This document shows positions 33,846 to 46,800 of a DNA stretch of 64,000 nt, piece by piece. Source of the DNA: Telmatactis stephensoni (Eukaryota; Cnidaria; Anthozoa; Actiniaria; Isophelliidae); assembly GCA_029948255.1 (NCBI GenBank), contig JALIZF010001876.1, forward strand, positions 248,001 to 312,000, read 5' to 3'. Position 1 is the stretch's first letter, and each line of letters begins with the position of its first letter. The notes beneath the pieces are model-generated. The model made no database searches, was not told where the DNA came from, and was given only the letters and a program-made list of their open reading frames with translations. Both the position numbers and the translations under genes were made by a program.

Positions 33846-34916
33846 CTAGGTTGGTTGCAGATTGCGAAATCTGATCTGAATCACCGTGATAACACCCTTT
33901 TCAGCTCCCTCTACTGGCAGCACACGGTTTCCTTCCCTTAGATCAGCTCGGGTATTTCTTGTACACCTGCAGCAACACTTGCAAAATAGAGATTTAAAGT
34001 TTTCTCTGTAAATGTCATTGAAGATTAGATAAATGAAGAAGTTGTAGCAGGAATGCCAGCTCCCAATGTAAAGTAAAACAAAACCTCGATAACCCAAAAA
34101 GATCGTGTCACCAAGCTTTCCTGTAAAAACCAGAATGGCAAAAATTCCGTAGCATAGTAATGATCCACACGACAAAGTCACGACCGCTACTGACATTTTC
34201 AAAACTTTTCGGTTTTGTTGCTCCCTTCGTCTTCTTATCGAGTCATTTTGCTGTCCAGGGACTTTGTGTTGATGAAGTTTGTAGACGATTAGTGCGTAAA
34301 TGATAGCGATAACCACGATTGGTAAAACAGCACTTAGTATATAGACTGAGAAGAAGTACATCACATAGGACATTTGGTCATGATCAGTATACCAACAATA
34401 AATCGTGTCTTTAATTAGACTACGAACGAAGTACAGATAAGGTGATGCAATGCCAGCCGCAACAACCCACATTCCCGGTAGAATGTATTTTAGTCGAGAC
34501 CTGCTGAAGCCTCCTTTCAGTGGATGGGCTACGGCGTAGTACCGATCGACGGCGATAAAAACACAACTGTAAATCGAAACGGCAGTAGAAACAAAGGTTA
34601 CACAAATCGCAGTTTTGCAGAACCCAAGCATTAGAGCTTCGTTAATCTCCCATCTGTTGTCAAAGTTAATCTGCATAATCCTCAAAGGAAGGCTAGAAAT
34701 TGTAAATAGAAGATCACTGACAGCCATGTTGGCCACCAAGAAATTGGTGGTAGTTCTCAATCGATGATCTTTGTAGATTGTCCATACGATGAAAGAGTTG
34801 CCAAAGACAGAGACGAGCAAAAGAAGGCTGTAAACTAGAGTGAGGGATAATTGCTCAAAGACCGAACCATTATTGATAGAACTTCCGTTTCCCAGGTTCG
34901 AACTTCCATTCAACAT
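33846..34916 (-). CDS. GPCR copy 7, intact rhodopsin-like receptor
   Basis: A 356-aa single-exon receptor. Landmarks follow the family: N-terminal glycosylation sites, GNSFIVW, NMAVSD, Cys before TM3, VDRYYAVAHP, PGMWVVA, a basic third loop, SCGSLLCYGIF in TM6 without CWxP, and a NFFIY form of TM7. It differs most from copies 5 and 6 in TM2 (LLFTISSLPL), TM3 (AICVTFVSTAVSIYS), extracellular loop 2 (KDTIYCWYTDHD) and the loop before TM7, the ligand-facing parts. It is the closest intact relative of pseudogene copy 4. A TATAAAAAG motif lies about 22 bp before the ATG. Confidence 0.9.
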   Translation of the reverse strand: MLNGSSNLGNGSSINNGSVFEQLSLTLVYSLLLLVSVFGNSFIVWTIYKDHRLRTTTNFLVANMAVSDLLFTISSLPLRIMQINFDNRWEINEALMLGFCKTAICVTFVSTAVSIYSCVFIAVDRYYAVAHPLKGGFSRSRLKYILPGMWVVAAGIASPYLYFVRSLIKDTIYCWYTDHDQMSYVMYFFSVYILSAVLPIVVIAIIYALIVYKLHQHKVPGQQNDSIRRRREQQNRKVLKMSVAVVTLSCGSLLCYGIFAILVFTGKLGDTIFLGYRGFVLLYIGSWHSCYNFFIYLIFNDIYRENFKSLFCKCCCRCTRNTRADLREGNRVLPVEGAEKGVITVIQIRFRNLQPT

Positions 34917-35825
34917 TTTGAAAACCAGCTTTTTATATCGACTCAGGAAATTTGTTGTTGGAAAACGTTGAAGTTGGGGATAAGACTCGTTACAAATTCT
35001 GCAAGGTGTAAATTTCCTTGCAAAGAATTACCCGCAAGCTCGCTGCCAATTACTATATAGATGTATATGTAGCCAATGCAATTCGGCCGATTTGCTCAGC
35101 TACCAAAACGTCACATTTTAAGTAATGTATAAAGAACGAGAGAGAGTGTTTTATCGGATATAAAGATCCGAGCCGTAGGCGAGGATCTTTATACCGATAA
35201 AACACGATCTCGAGTTCTTTATACGGCTTAAAAAACTCCAACACATATTAGAGTGGTTCTCTAAAAGAAATTCAAAAATATCTTCATTTATCTTGGAGAA
35301 AATCGAGGTTAAAGTTTATGTAAATTAGGCCGAATCTTTATCAGATTTAAAGACACTCGTCACGGTGGCGATTTTCATTGTGTTTGCCTTATGAATTATT
35401 AATGAGTTTTTTAATATACTTATCAAATTTTGCATACAGATCATGGCCAATTTGGCCGGTGAAGGGAGAAGTTCAATTTCAAACTAAAGTGTTATTAACA
35501 GTCACAGCTTGAATTGGTCTTGATAAACGGTGAAGTCATCAAAATCCACAATGATCAGTGTCGACAAGATTTCATTATGGGTGACAAATGTGAAACATTA
35601 AAATACAACTGTGAATGATTCAGAGAAACATCAATCTTCAGCTGGACATTCGTTTTCTTTCATTGGACGGTTCTTTTGCATGGAAAATCTTTAATCAAAT
35701 GGTCCATATCATCGACTCACAAATTGGAGTGAGCTTTTTGACAAACTGTAACTGATGAATTGGATCCTTTTTTCCTTATTTTGAGGTTTCTAGGAAAGAA
35801 AACATCAGAGATCAGAAGTAATTAA

Positions 35826-36660
35826 GGTTGGTGCCTACTATTGTCCGCGCGCACTGCTTTCTGCGCATGCAAAAACACTGAATTTTTGTCGGTAAAACAA
35901 TCGTAAAAGCAAGGCCTTTTTACGACTTTTTGAAAAAATAAACTTACAGAATTAAAGGAAAACCATTTAGCCTCTCCTGTGTTTGAATGAAATTCACAGT
36001 TGATAAATAGAACCTGAGTTACAACGCCTGTTTTGACTATCATTTCTACCAGAAACGATCTGTTTTCGCCGCCATCTTGAAAAATTCCCACAATGCATTG
36101 TAATTCGCTCTACTTTCCGGGGAGGGCTAGGGAATTTTTGATCATTTTCGCGAATTCTGATCAGTTTTCGCGCGTTTATCGGCAAATAACTTTCTAAATC
36201 GCACGGATACCCCTATTTTTTATTTTTGTAAATTGTAAAGTGGAGATTAACCTACTATTTTAAAATACTTTTATGAATTTAAAATTGAAACTTGATTGCA
36301 AAAATTGGACTTTTCATTTGGCGGTCATGAACCAAAACAGGCCTAAAACTAGTAAAAAGTCATTGAAAAAAATTGTTATTCTGGTTTTTCATGTTTCGTA
36401 TAGCATTGACAAGTAAGAGAATTGTGTTGTTAACGTTTTAGTAAAAAAAGTTTGACATTTTTTCAAAATATGGGGTATTTATGATTTTTTCTTTGGGCCT
36501 CTAGAATTGCAGATTTTGCAACATTTGATGGCGTGTAACTCATTAATATGCACGGTGACCCCCAATTTTTTCCTTGGATTCTAGCTCCCTATGATGGGTT
36601 CTTTGATACCCATGTGGTTTTTGTCCAAAAAAATTACCTTCCCATTAGTAGGCACCAACC
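35826..36660. mobile_element. TTAA-flanked nonautonomous element, 835 bp
   Basis: Perfect 15-bp inverted ends GGTTGGTGCCTACTA lie between TTAA (35822-35825) and TTAA (36661-36664). The upstream flank of GPCR copy 4 shows the matching uninterrupted site with one TTAA at 24081-24084 (CAGAAGCAATTAATGATCC). No transposase frame. A small minus-strand frame across the left end is not convincing. Confidence 0.85.
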
Positions 36661-36901
36661 TTAAAGATCCAAGAAAACATATTAGAGCACACCTGTGCTT
36701 GCTTTGTATGATTTCGTAAATATCTCCAAGAAACGTTAGTGTAAATTAACAATTTTTGGCCACAAGTTTTGAGCAATGTGAAAAAATTATTAAAACAGCA
36801 TCTTTAGCGTTGTTCTGCTATGCCCGTCTTGTAAGGATATTCCAAATTATCTCAAATTGGTGTATCGCCGATGGTTTTATATTAGGGCGTCGTCTGCACT
36901 A

Positions 36902-36909
36902 TGACGTCA
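36902..36909. promoter_or_regulatory. CRE-like palindrome upstream of GPCR copy 7
   Basis: TGACGTCACATAGCAACC is identical to the site at 24668. It lies about 2.0 kb upstream of the copy 7 ATG, or about 1.15 kb without the inserted element, against 1.2 kb for copy 4. Confidence 0.4.
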
Positions 36910-37051
36910 CATAGCAACCAACGCAAAATGAACGCGGATGCGTCGGAAATTTCGAAGAAACTTTTCGTATTTCGGATCTCTCCAGGATCTCTCTCCAATG
37001 TACTTTGTAAAAATTGATCTCTAAACTTTCTTTTCTGCGTTTTCCACTAAT

Positions 37052-37437
37052 TCAGCAACTGATTGATTGGTTGATTGGTTGAATGATTGGTCGATTGATT
37101 GGTTGATTGATTGATTGGTTGATTGATTGATTAAATGATTGGTTGATTGATTGGTTGATTGATTAAATGATTGGTTGGTTGATTGGTTGATTGATTGGTT
37201 GATTGATTAAATGATTGGTTGATTGATTGGTTGAATGATTGGTTGATTGATTGGTTGGTTGATTGATTGGTTGATTGGTTGATTGATTGGTTGGTTGATT
37301 GATTTGAATGATGGATTAGTTGACTGATTAATTAATCAATTGATTGATTTGTTGGTTGGTTGATTAGTTGATTGATTGGTTGATTGATTGGTTGGTTGAT
37401 TGATTAATTAATTGATTGCTTGGTTGATTAATTGATA
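37052..37437. repeat. TTGATTGG/TTGATTGA repeat
   Basis: About 385 bp of imperfect 4-bp periodic sequence, TTGA alternating with TTGG, with interspersed TTAAATGA. Simple repeat. Confidence 0.95.
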
Positions 37438-38328
37438 TCCCTTTTACCATTTACATGGCAGACTGCACCCACCAGGATTTCCCCAACTCTTCCTAAATAA
37501 TTGTGTGGGTTCTTATGGGCAAGTTTATAAATTAACGTCCCTATCGGAAAGATGTAAAGGTAATAACCATTTGTAAAGGTAATCCCAAAGGCATCGCCTT
37601 CTCCTCAATAATTGTTTCTTTTGATGTCAGACTGCAGCTTGAAATCAAAGTCAAAAAGACAGAATGCGGCATATTTACTTGTTACTTCTCGATGATTTTT
37701 ATTTTAATTTCGTTTTTTGAGGTAAACCAACAGTACTACAGCATGAAGCTCAAAACTGTGATCACTGTAAATGTGTTTTCATACTTAGATGAGAGATAAG
37801 AGAATTCTCTGATGCTGATTGGCTGGTTGCACTCAGTTATAAACATGCAAATACATTAAAAGTGGTCACATTTCAGAAGCGCATTTGATCATTAAGCCAT
37901 GGAAAATGTGCTCTAGAAGTTAATAAACTATTTATTATTACATTTTTGGGCTTCATGCTCTAAATATTTTACTATTCCAATATTTTTATTGTCTTATTGT
38001 TTTCTTTTACTCTTTTTAAAGCATTTTCTTAGAACATTATTTCATAGTGGATGTATTGTGGTTTGAAATTATTTTACTTTCTGAAAACTGTTAAAGCAGA
38101 CAGTATTGGGATATCATAAGGATGACCATGCACCTATTGGAGGTCTAGCATGGACTGGTGTCTGCTTGTTGGAGATTCTATCTATAATAGTATTAGACAA
38201 CACTATTTAGCCTACGTAGTATTGGCTTGGTAGCAATAAACTTAAGAACTAACTTTATAATAATGATTCTTTTTTGTTTTCTTTTGTGCTTAGAGCAGAA
38301 ATGGATAAGCCCATAATAAGTGTACATT

Positions 38329-38365
<37 letters not shown>

Positions 38366-39137
38366 CCATTATTATTATTATTATTATTTAGTCTATGATT
38401 GATCTGTCTATAAGATATTACTATTTCTTAGGTATGCTTCACCTGCAAAGGAATTAGAATGTGGCTATGTGTATAAAGCTCATAAACATTATTTTGTCTT
38501 GTTATGAGTGACTAAGTTTTATGCACATATAGCCTTGCCTTGATTCCTTTGTATATGGCAAGTGAGGTATATCTCCGAAGTTGGCTATTTTACTTCCCTT
38601 ACCAGATAGTATATATAGGCTTAGTCAACAGCTATTTGGTTTTGGGTATTAAGGGCACTTTGGGAATAAAATCTTTGTGGTTGATGATTTAGAGAAATAA
38701 ATAAACCCTTTAAGGAAGATATTAGAGTAAAGCATTGTCAAATGATTGTATAGAGACTGCTTCTCAACAGATTTTAAATAACTTTGGAAACTGCAAGCAA
38801 ATGACAAGATCACAGCATGATACTTTAAATACTGATACACACAATGGGACTGATCTGTCATAACAAGATGTGGTTCTTAATAGTTTTTATCCACAGTCAT
38901 ATGTATCTGTTCTATTTGCAGTCCACTGAGAAACGTTTTGTGGCCTTCAACAATTCCCATCACCATGAATTATGTGTTTACCATTGCTTTATTTGATTTC
39001 CCCTGATTCCATGGCCTGGTAGAAAAAAAAAGTTTAGCAAGTAAGGCTTTGAGAGCAAGAAAGGAAGCGCCAGTGAAGCCAGTGAATGCCAAATTAATAA
39101 GATAATCTAGCAACAGCCAACCAGCGACCTTTGACAG
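37438..39137. other. gene-free stretch with a CAT/TTA microsatellite
   Basis: No exon recognised. A CAT repeat followed by ATT repeat lies at 38329-38390. Confidence 0.4.
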
Positions 39138-40915
39138 TCTACCAACCATTTACTGACACCTTACCAACCACTTACTGACACCTTACCAACCACTTACTGA
39201 CAACTTACCAACCACTTACTGACACCTTATCAACCACTTACTGACACCTTATCAACCACTTACTGACACCTTACCAACCACTTACTGACAACATGCAGTA
39301 ACCAACCCCTTACTGACGCCTTACCAACCACTTACTGACGCCTTACCTCGACCAATCACTTACTGACATCTTACCAACCACTTACTGACACCTTACTAAC
39401 CACTTACTGACACCTTACCAACCACTTACTGACACCTCACCAACCACTTACTGACACCCAACAAACAACCTACTGACACCTTACCAACCACTTACTGACA
39501 CCTTACCAACCACTTACTGACACCTTACAAACCACTTACTGACACCTTACCAACCACTTACTGACACCTTACAAACCACTTACTGACACCTTACCAACCA
39601 CTTACTGACACCTTACCAACCACCTTACCAACCACTTACTGACACCTTACCAACCACTTACTGACATTTTACCAACCACTTACTGACACCTTACCAACCA
39701 CTTAATGACACCTTACCAACCACTTACTGGCACCTTACCAACCACTTACTGACACCTTACCAACCACTTACTGACACCTTACCAACCACCTTACCAACCA
39801 CTTACCGACACCTTACCAACCACTTCCTGACACCTTATCAGCCACTTACTGACACCTTACCAACCACTTACTGACACCTTACCAACCACTTACTGACACC
39901 TTACCAACCACTTAATGACACCTTACCAACCACTTAATGACACCTTACCAACCACTTACTGATACCTTATCAGCCACTTACTGACACCTTACCAACCACT
40001 TACTGACACCTTACCAACCACTTACTGACACCTTACCAACCACTTAATGACACCTTACCAACCACTTAATGACACCTTACCAACCACTTACTGACACCTT
40101 ATCAGCCACTTACTGACACCTTACCAACCACTTACTGACACCTTACCAACCACTTAATGACACCTTACCAACCACTTACTGACACCTTACCAACCACTTA
40201 CTGACACCTTACTAACCACTTACTGACACCTTACTAACCACTTACTGACACCTTACCAACCACTTACTGACACCTTACCAACCACTTCCTGACACCTTAC
40301 CAAACACTTAACGACACCTTACTAACCACTTCCTGACACCTTACCAACCACTTACTGACACCTTACCAACCACTTACTGACACCTTACCAACCACTTACT
40401 GACACCTTACCAACCACTTCCTGACACCTTACCAAACACTTAACGACACCTTACTAACCACTTCCTGACACCTTACCAACCACTTACTGACACCTTACCA
40501 ACCACTTAATGACACCTTACCAACCACTTACTGACACCTTACCAACCACTTACTGACACCTTATCAACCACTTACTGACACCTTTACCAACCACTTACTG
40601 ACACCTTACTAACCACTTACTGACACCTTACCAACCACTTACTGACACCTTACCAACCACTTACTGACACCTTACCAACCACTTACTGACACCTTACCAA
40701 CCACTTACTGACACCTTACTAACCACTTACTGACACCTTATCAACCTCTGATACCTTACCAACCACTTACTGACACCTTACCAATCACTTAATGACACCT
40801 TACCAACCACTTACAGACACCTTACCAACCTCTTACTGACACCCGACAAACAATCTACTGACACCTTACCAACCACTTACTGATACCCGACAAACAATCT
40901 ACTGACACTCTACCA
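39138..40915. repeat. 22-bp minisatellite, about 80 copies
   Basis: The unit is TTACCAACCACTTACTGACACC. Variants with CTTAATGA, CTTCCTGA, TTATCAGCC and TTACTAACC occur in groups and show higher-order blocks, for example the run CTTCCTGACACC, then CAAACACTTAACGACACC, appears twice near 40280 and 40420. Some units are shortened. The unit length is not a multiple of three and no coding role is suggested. Confidence 0.97.
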
Positions 40916-41525
40916 ACAACCCTAACAACATGCAGCAGTGTTATGGCAAGTATGAAAAGCCAGCCAGTGCTAATAAAGTTAAATATTGCAATTTTTAGAA
41001 AATATTTACGTAAAATATGTTCTACATTACTACACCATTATAATATATTTGAATAACTGCATTAGTACTGACTACTTACACTGTAGTAACCATGTTACCA
41101 GAAGGTTGAACGTAGAATTGAGAGTGAAGTTGGTTAGCAGACTTCAGAGAGTTACAAGCCAAACCAAGCAAAAGCAGAGTTCAGAAGCAAGATGATTCAA
41201 GAAAAGGAAGCAGGAGAAAATAGAAAAGATTGCAAAGACATAAAATTATAATAAGTTGAAAACATTCCATCATACATATGCCAACAATTGCTCAAGTGGG
41301 GCCTTTCTAGACTACCTAATCCTTGGGAACTATTGGGTGGGTGGGATTCACATGTAGCCAATCATAATACAAGAAAAGATTCCATCTGATATATCCAAAC
41401 ACTTTTATGGCCATCTATTCATTGTTACTGTGGATCACCCAGTGAAGAATCTGAACTCATCTTCTCATAAGAGTTCACAAGCTCACTTAGCTCAGATTAT
41501 GTACTTTTGTTAGTTGTTACATTAT

Positions 41526-43539
<2,014 letters not shown>

Positions 43540-43807
43540 TTTGATTATACCAATGTGAATAACCGCTGGTTCTAAAGATTGAAGTACTTTCACGGTCGAG
43601 AGGCTGGTGATGAATTAGCATGAAAACGAGTCTTGGACTGACTGGACAGAAAATGAATGTTTTTGTTTCGTTGTAAAGCATTCTTTTTTACAGTAAAAGC
43701 TTTTACACGGTTCAAATCCAGACCTGATTGCAATTGTATTTTACCCAAAGCAGAATAGTTCCAGCAAGCTCGATATTAGAGTAAAATTCTTTAAAATCGA
43801 TCTCAAA

Positions 43808-46800
43808 ATGGACACCTCTCAACTGGACAACATTTTCCTCGGAATCTTGCAGAATTATGGTCAAATTGAGCCTTTTTTGGACGCCGTGTTTTGTTTCTTG
43901 GCCAGACGGACGGATTTTTATCTTATCATGGACAACAAGGAAAGTAAGATGGGGTTTCCCGCAGGGCTTGCAGAGAAGATGGTGTTGAAGGTATAAAACA
44001 GAAACTAGAATTGACACCTGAAAGATATAAGCTGAAACTACAAGATTAAGTTGATTGAGTTAACTTATAATGAGAAAAAAATTTAGCTATTACCTATCAT
44101 TCTTCAAATGTAGATATTCAGAAAGTATCAAAAGCTCGTACTTGGTCAAAGTAAAGAAAAATCAAGCAAGTCCAATGCTGCTGACCTAAAAGAAGACAAA
44201 TCTGTCTCCAAGCAACAAGCTCAAAAGACTACTACAGAGCAAGACAATTTAGCCACTGCTAAGGTAAGGAAATAGAATCGCACACATGCCAAAAGTGAAA
44301 GTGCATCAAGGAAGTAACTATAATTTAGCTTTAAAGTTGAATATGAAAAATTTACACCCAAGATTAATTTAAGATACAATTGAGCAAATTTGCCTAGCAT
44401 CACTGCTTTCCACATCTCATATTATTAAGTTTAAGTTTCCTATTAGCCTGATGCTGTCTTGATAAAAACCTTAATTATAACTAATTTTTTTCAAATATGA
44501 TTAGTGGAGAGACTGTCCTATTTTAGCATTGATCACAATTATTACAATTTCCTCAAATCTGATTGGTCAAAAGACTGTCCTATTTCAGCATTAATTGGAC
44601 AGTTGTAATAAAATAAATAACTGTTTATTTAAGTGTCCTAGTCTTCTAGCACTCGCGCACTAATTGGGGGACACTATACTCTCACACTCACTACCTCTAC
44701 CTTGAATATTTTGCAAATAATCACTCGACTCACCAGTTCGTTTTTGATTAAATTGCTGACAATATATTGCAAGAGCCAATCAGATTACATATTTTCAACG
44801 TGTCATGTAATTGCTACTTCATCAAAGGCATGCTCAAGAGATTTTTACTAACTTAAATTCTCACTTTTTTATTATGTTATTGCAATAATTATTATTCCAC
44901 AAAACCAGGTACATAGACTCATAGCCCAAAGCATCAAGTCAGCTGTTTGACAACACTGAGTAGAATAATGTTTTATTATATCCTTATCCACTGAATATGA
45001 AATATAAACAGCTTTTCATTCTTTTAGACAAAACAAACTTACTAAATGTAAATTTCTGCTCTACAAAGTATGCCAAATGGTTGGTGGCCATAATTTAGGT
45101 TTGTGTAGTCTAAGTAGGTCCATGTTGTTTCTCAAGCAGACATCATCAGAAAGAACAGAGGAAGCTCCTATGGCACCAGAAAGAACAGAGGAAGCTCCTA
45201 TGGCACCAGAAAGAACAGAGGAAGCTCAGTCTCCAGTGCCAGATGTTGTCACATCAACTGTTGAGGTGACGTCAACTGAAAGAACTCAAAATATCACAAG
45301 ACAGACAGCTGAAGAAAACAATGAAACCAGAGAAGCTAATTCACATCCAACCCCAACAACTTCTACTTGTACTTCTACTGCATCAAGGTCTGTACTCAAG
45401 CTTTTTAAAGCTCTATTTTCTTTTTGGTACCAGAGCACCCAAGGCTTACACAAAAAGGGGGTGTCCAGTGGTCTAGGCCAGACTTTGCCAGACCTGAGAA
45501 AAGTATTTTTGTGTGATCCCAATTTAATTCCCTTTGTTTTCAAAATTGGAGGCTCTCAAACAAAAACAAAAACAACCAACCAACCAACCAACCAACAAAA
45601 AATAAAACAAAACAAAACAGAAAAAAAAATAAACAAACAAACAAACAAACAAACAAAAAGACTTTGAGACCCATGAAATTTGTCAGAAATTTTTCTTACT
45701 AGCCCCTGACTATGGAATAAATCTCTGGTATCAACTTAAACATTACAAAATGTACATCAATTCATAGTTGTATTATATTATTCAAAACTGACACACAATA
45801 ATGCTGTATTTGTTTTTGTAGCTCTACCACAGACTCTAACCTGTTAGAACCTGGCAAGGAACCTGATTGTTACAACGGTGCTGTACTTGACAAATATACC
45901 TGGTCACAAACAATCAAAGATATTGACCTCAAAATACCTGTACCAAAATGTGTCCAAAGAGCAAGAGATGTAACTGTAGATATTAAAAACACATACTTAA
46001 GAGTTGCTTTAAAAGGAAATGTGCCACTTGAAGGTGAGTATAACAAAATAGTGATCTAATCTGCAGGTTTGTCTTATATTAGTTCTAGATGTGTATGCTT
46101 CTTCAAGTGTAGATTTTTGCTTGGAAAAAATCCAAGCCCTCAGCAAAAATCCAAGCAAAATGTACACTCAAAGAAGCATACATATCTTACTAACACATTT
46201 GCAAATGAAAATGCATTCATAAACTTATATAGGTTTGTCTTGGTTGTCAGGGAGTAATCAGAATTAGAAGCCCTTGCTATTTCTGATCATCCTTCCCACC
46301 AGGCAATGCTAATTTAAGAAAAATGAGTATGAAAAATAACAAAGAAAAGCTCTTTAATCTGGATTTTAAGCATTGAAATTTTGTTTATATTCCAACATCA
46401 CAAATGGTGTGTGCACTTGTAATTAAAAAATTATTTAAAAATTGTGTATCATCAAATGATGTTGCAGAAAGTGTTTTTTCACATTTTAGCCACCCAGAAA
46501 AAAATGTATGGATGTTTCTGGAAACATTTTTCCTTGATTTACCGGGGCCTGCAGTTTGTTATAACAGCTGTGAATGAGACCAAAGGGTAGAGTGCACACG
46601 ATCTGCACATAGACAACACTATAAGAAAGGCAGGGGTTTCAGTCATTTTTGAATTATATTAGGGGGGATAAAATATAGAATCCATCATAAAAATAGCCAG
46701 GTTTATAAAAGATAAAGTACAGTAAAGGTAACCGCCTATTAATGAAACCTCTGAAAGGGGCACAGATGTTGGTTTTAATCATTTCCCTGTAACATGAGTG

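Noticed and set aside
39138..40915. CRISPR-like regular array
   Set aside because: Units are contiguous 22-bp repeats without unique spacers, in an animal genome: a minisatellite.
44115..44263. Alternative splicing to rescue NUDCD3 exon 2
   Set aside because: Acceptors at 44114 and 44122 were both tried; each meets a stop before the end of the exon unless one base is added.
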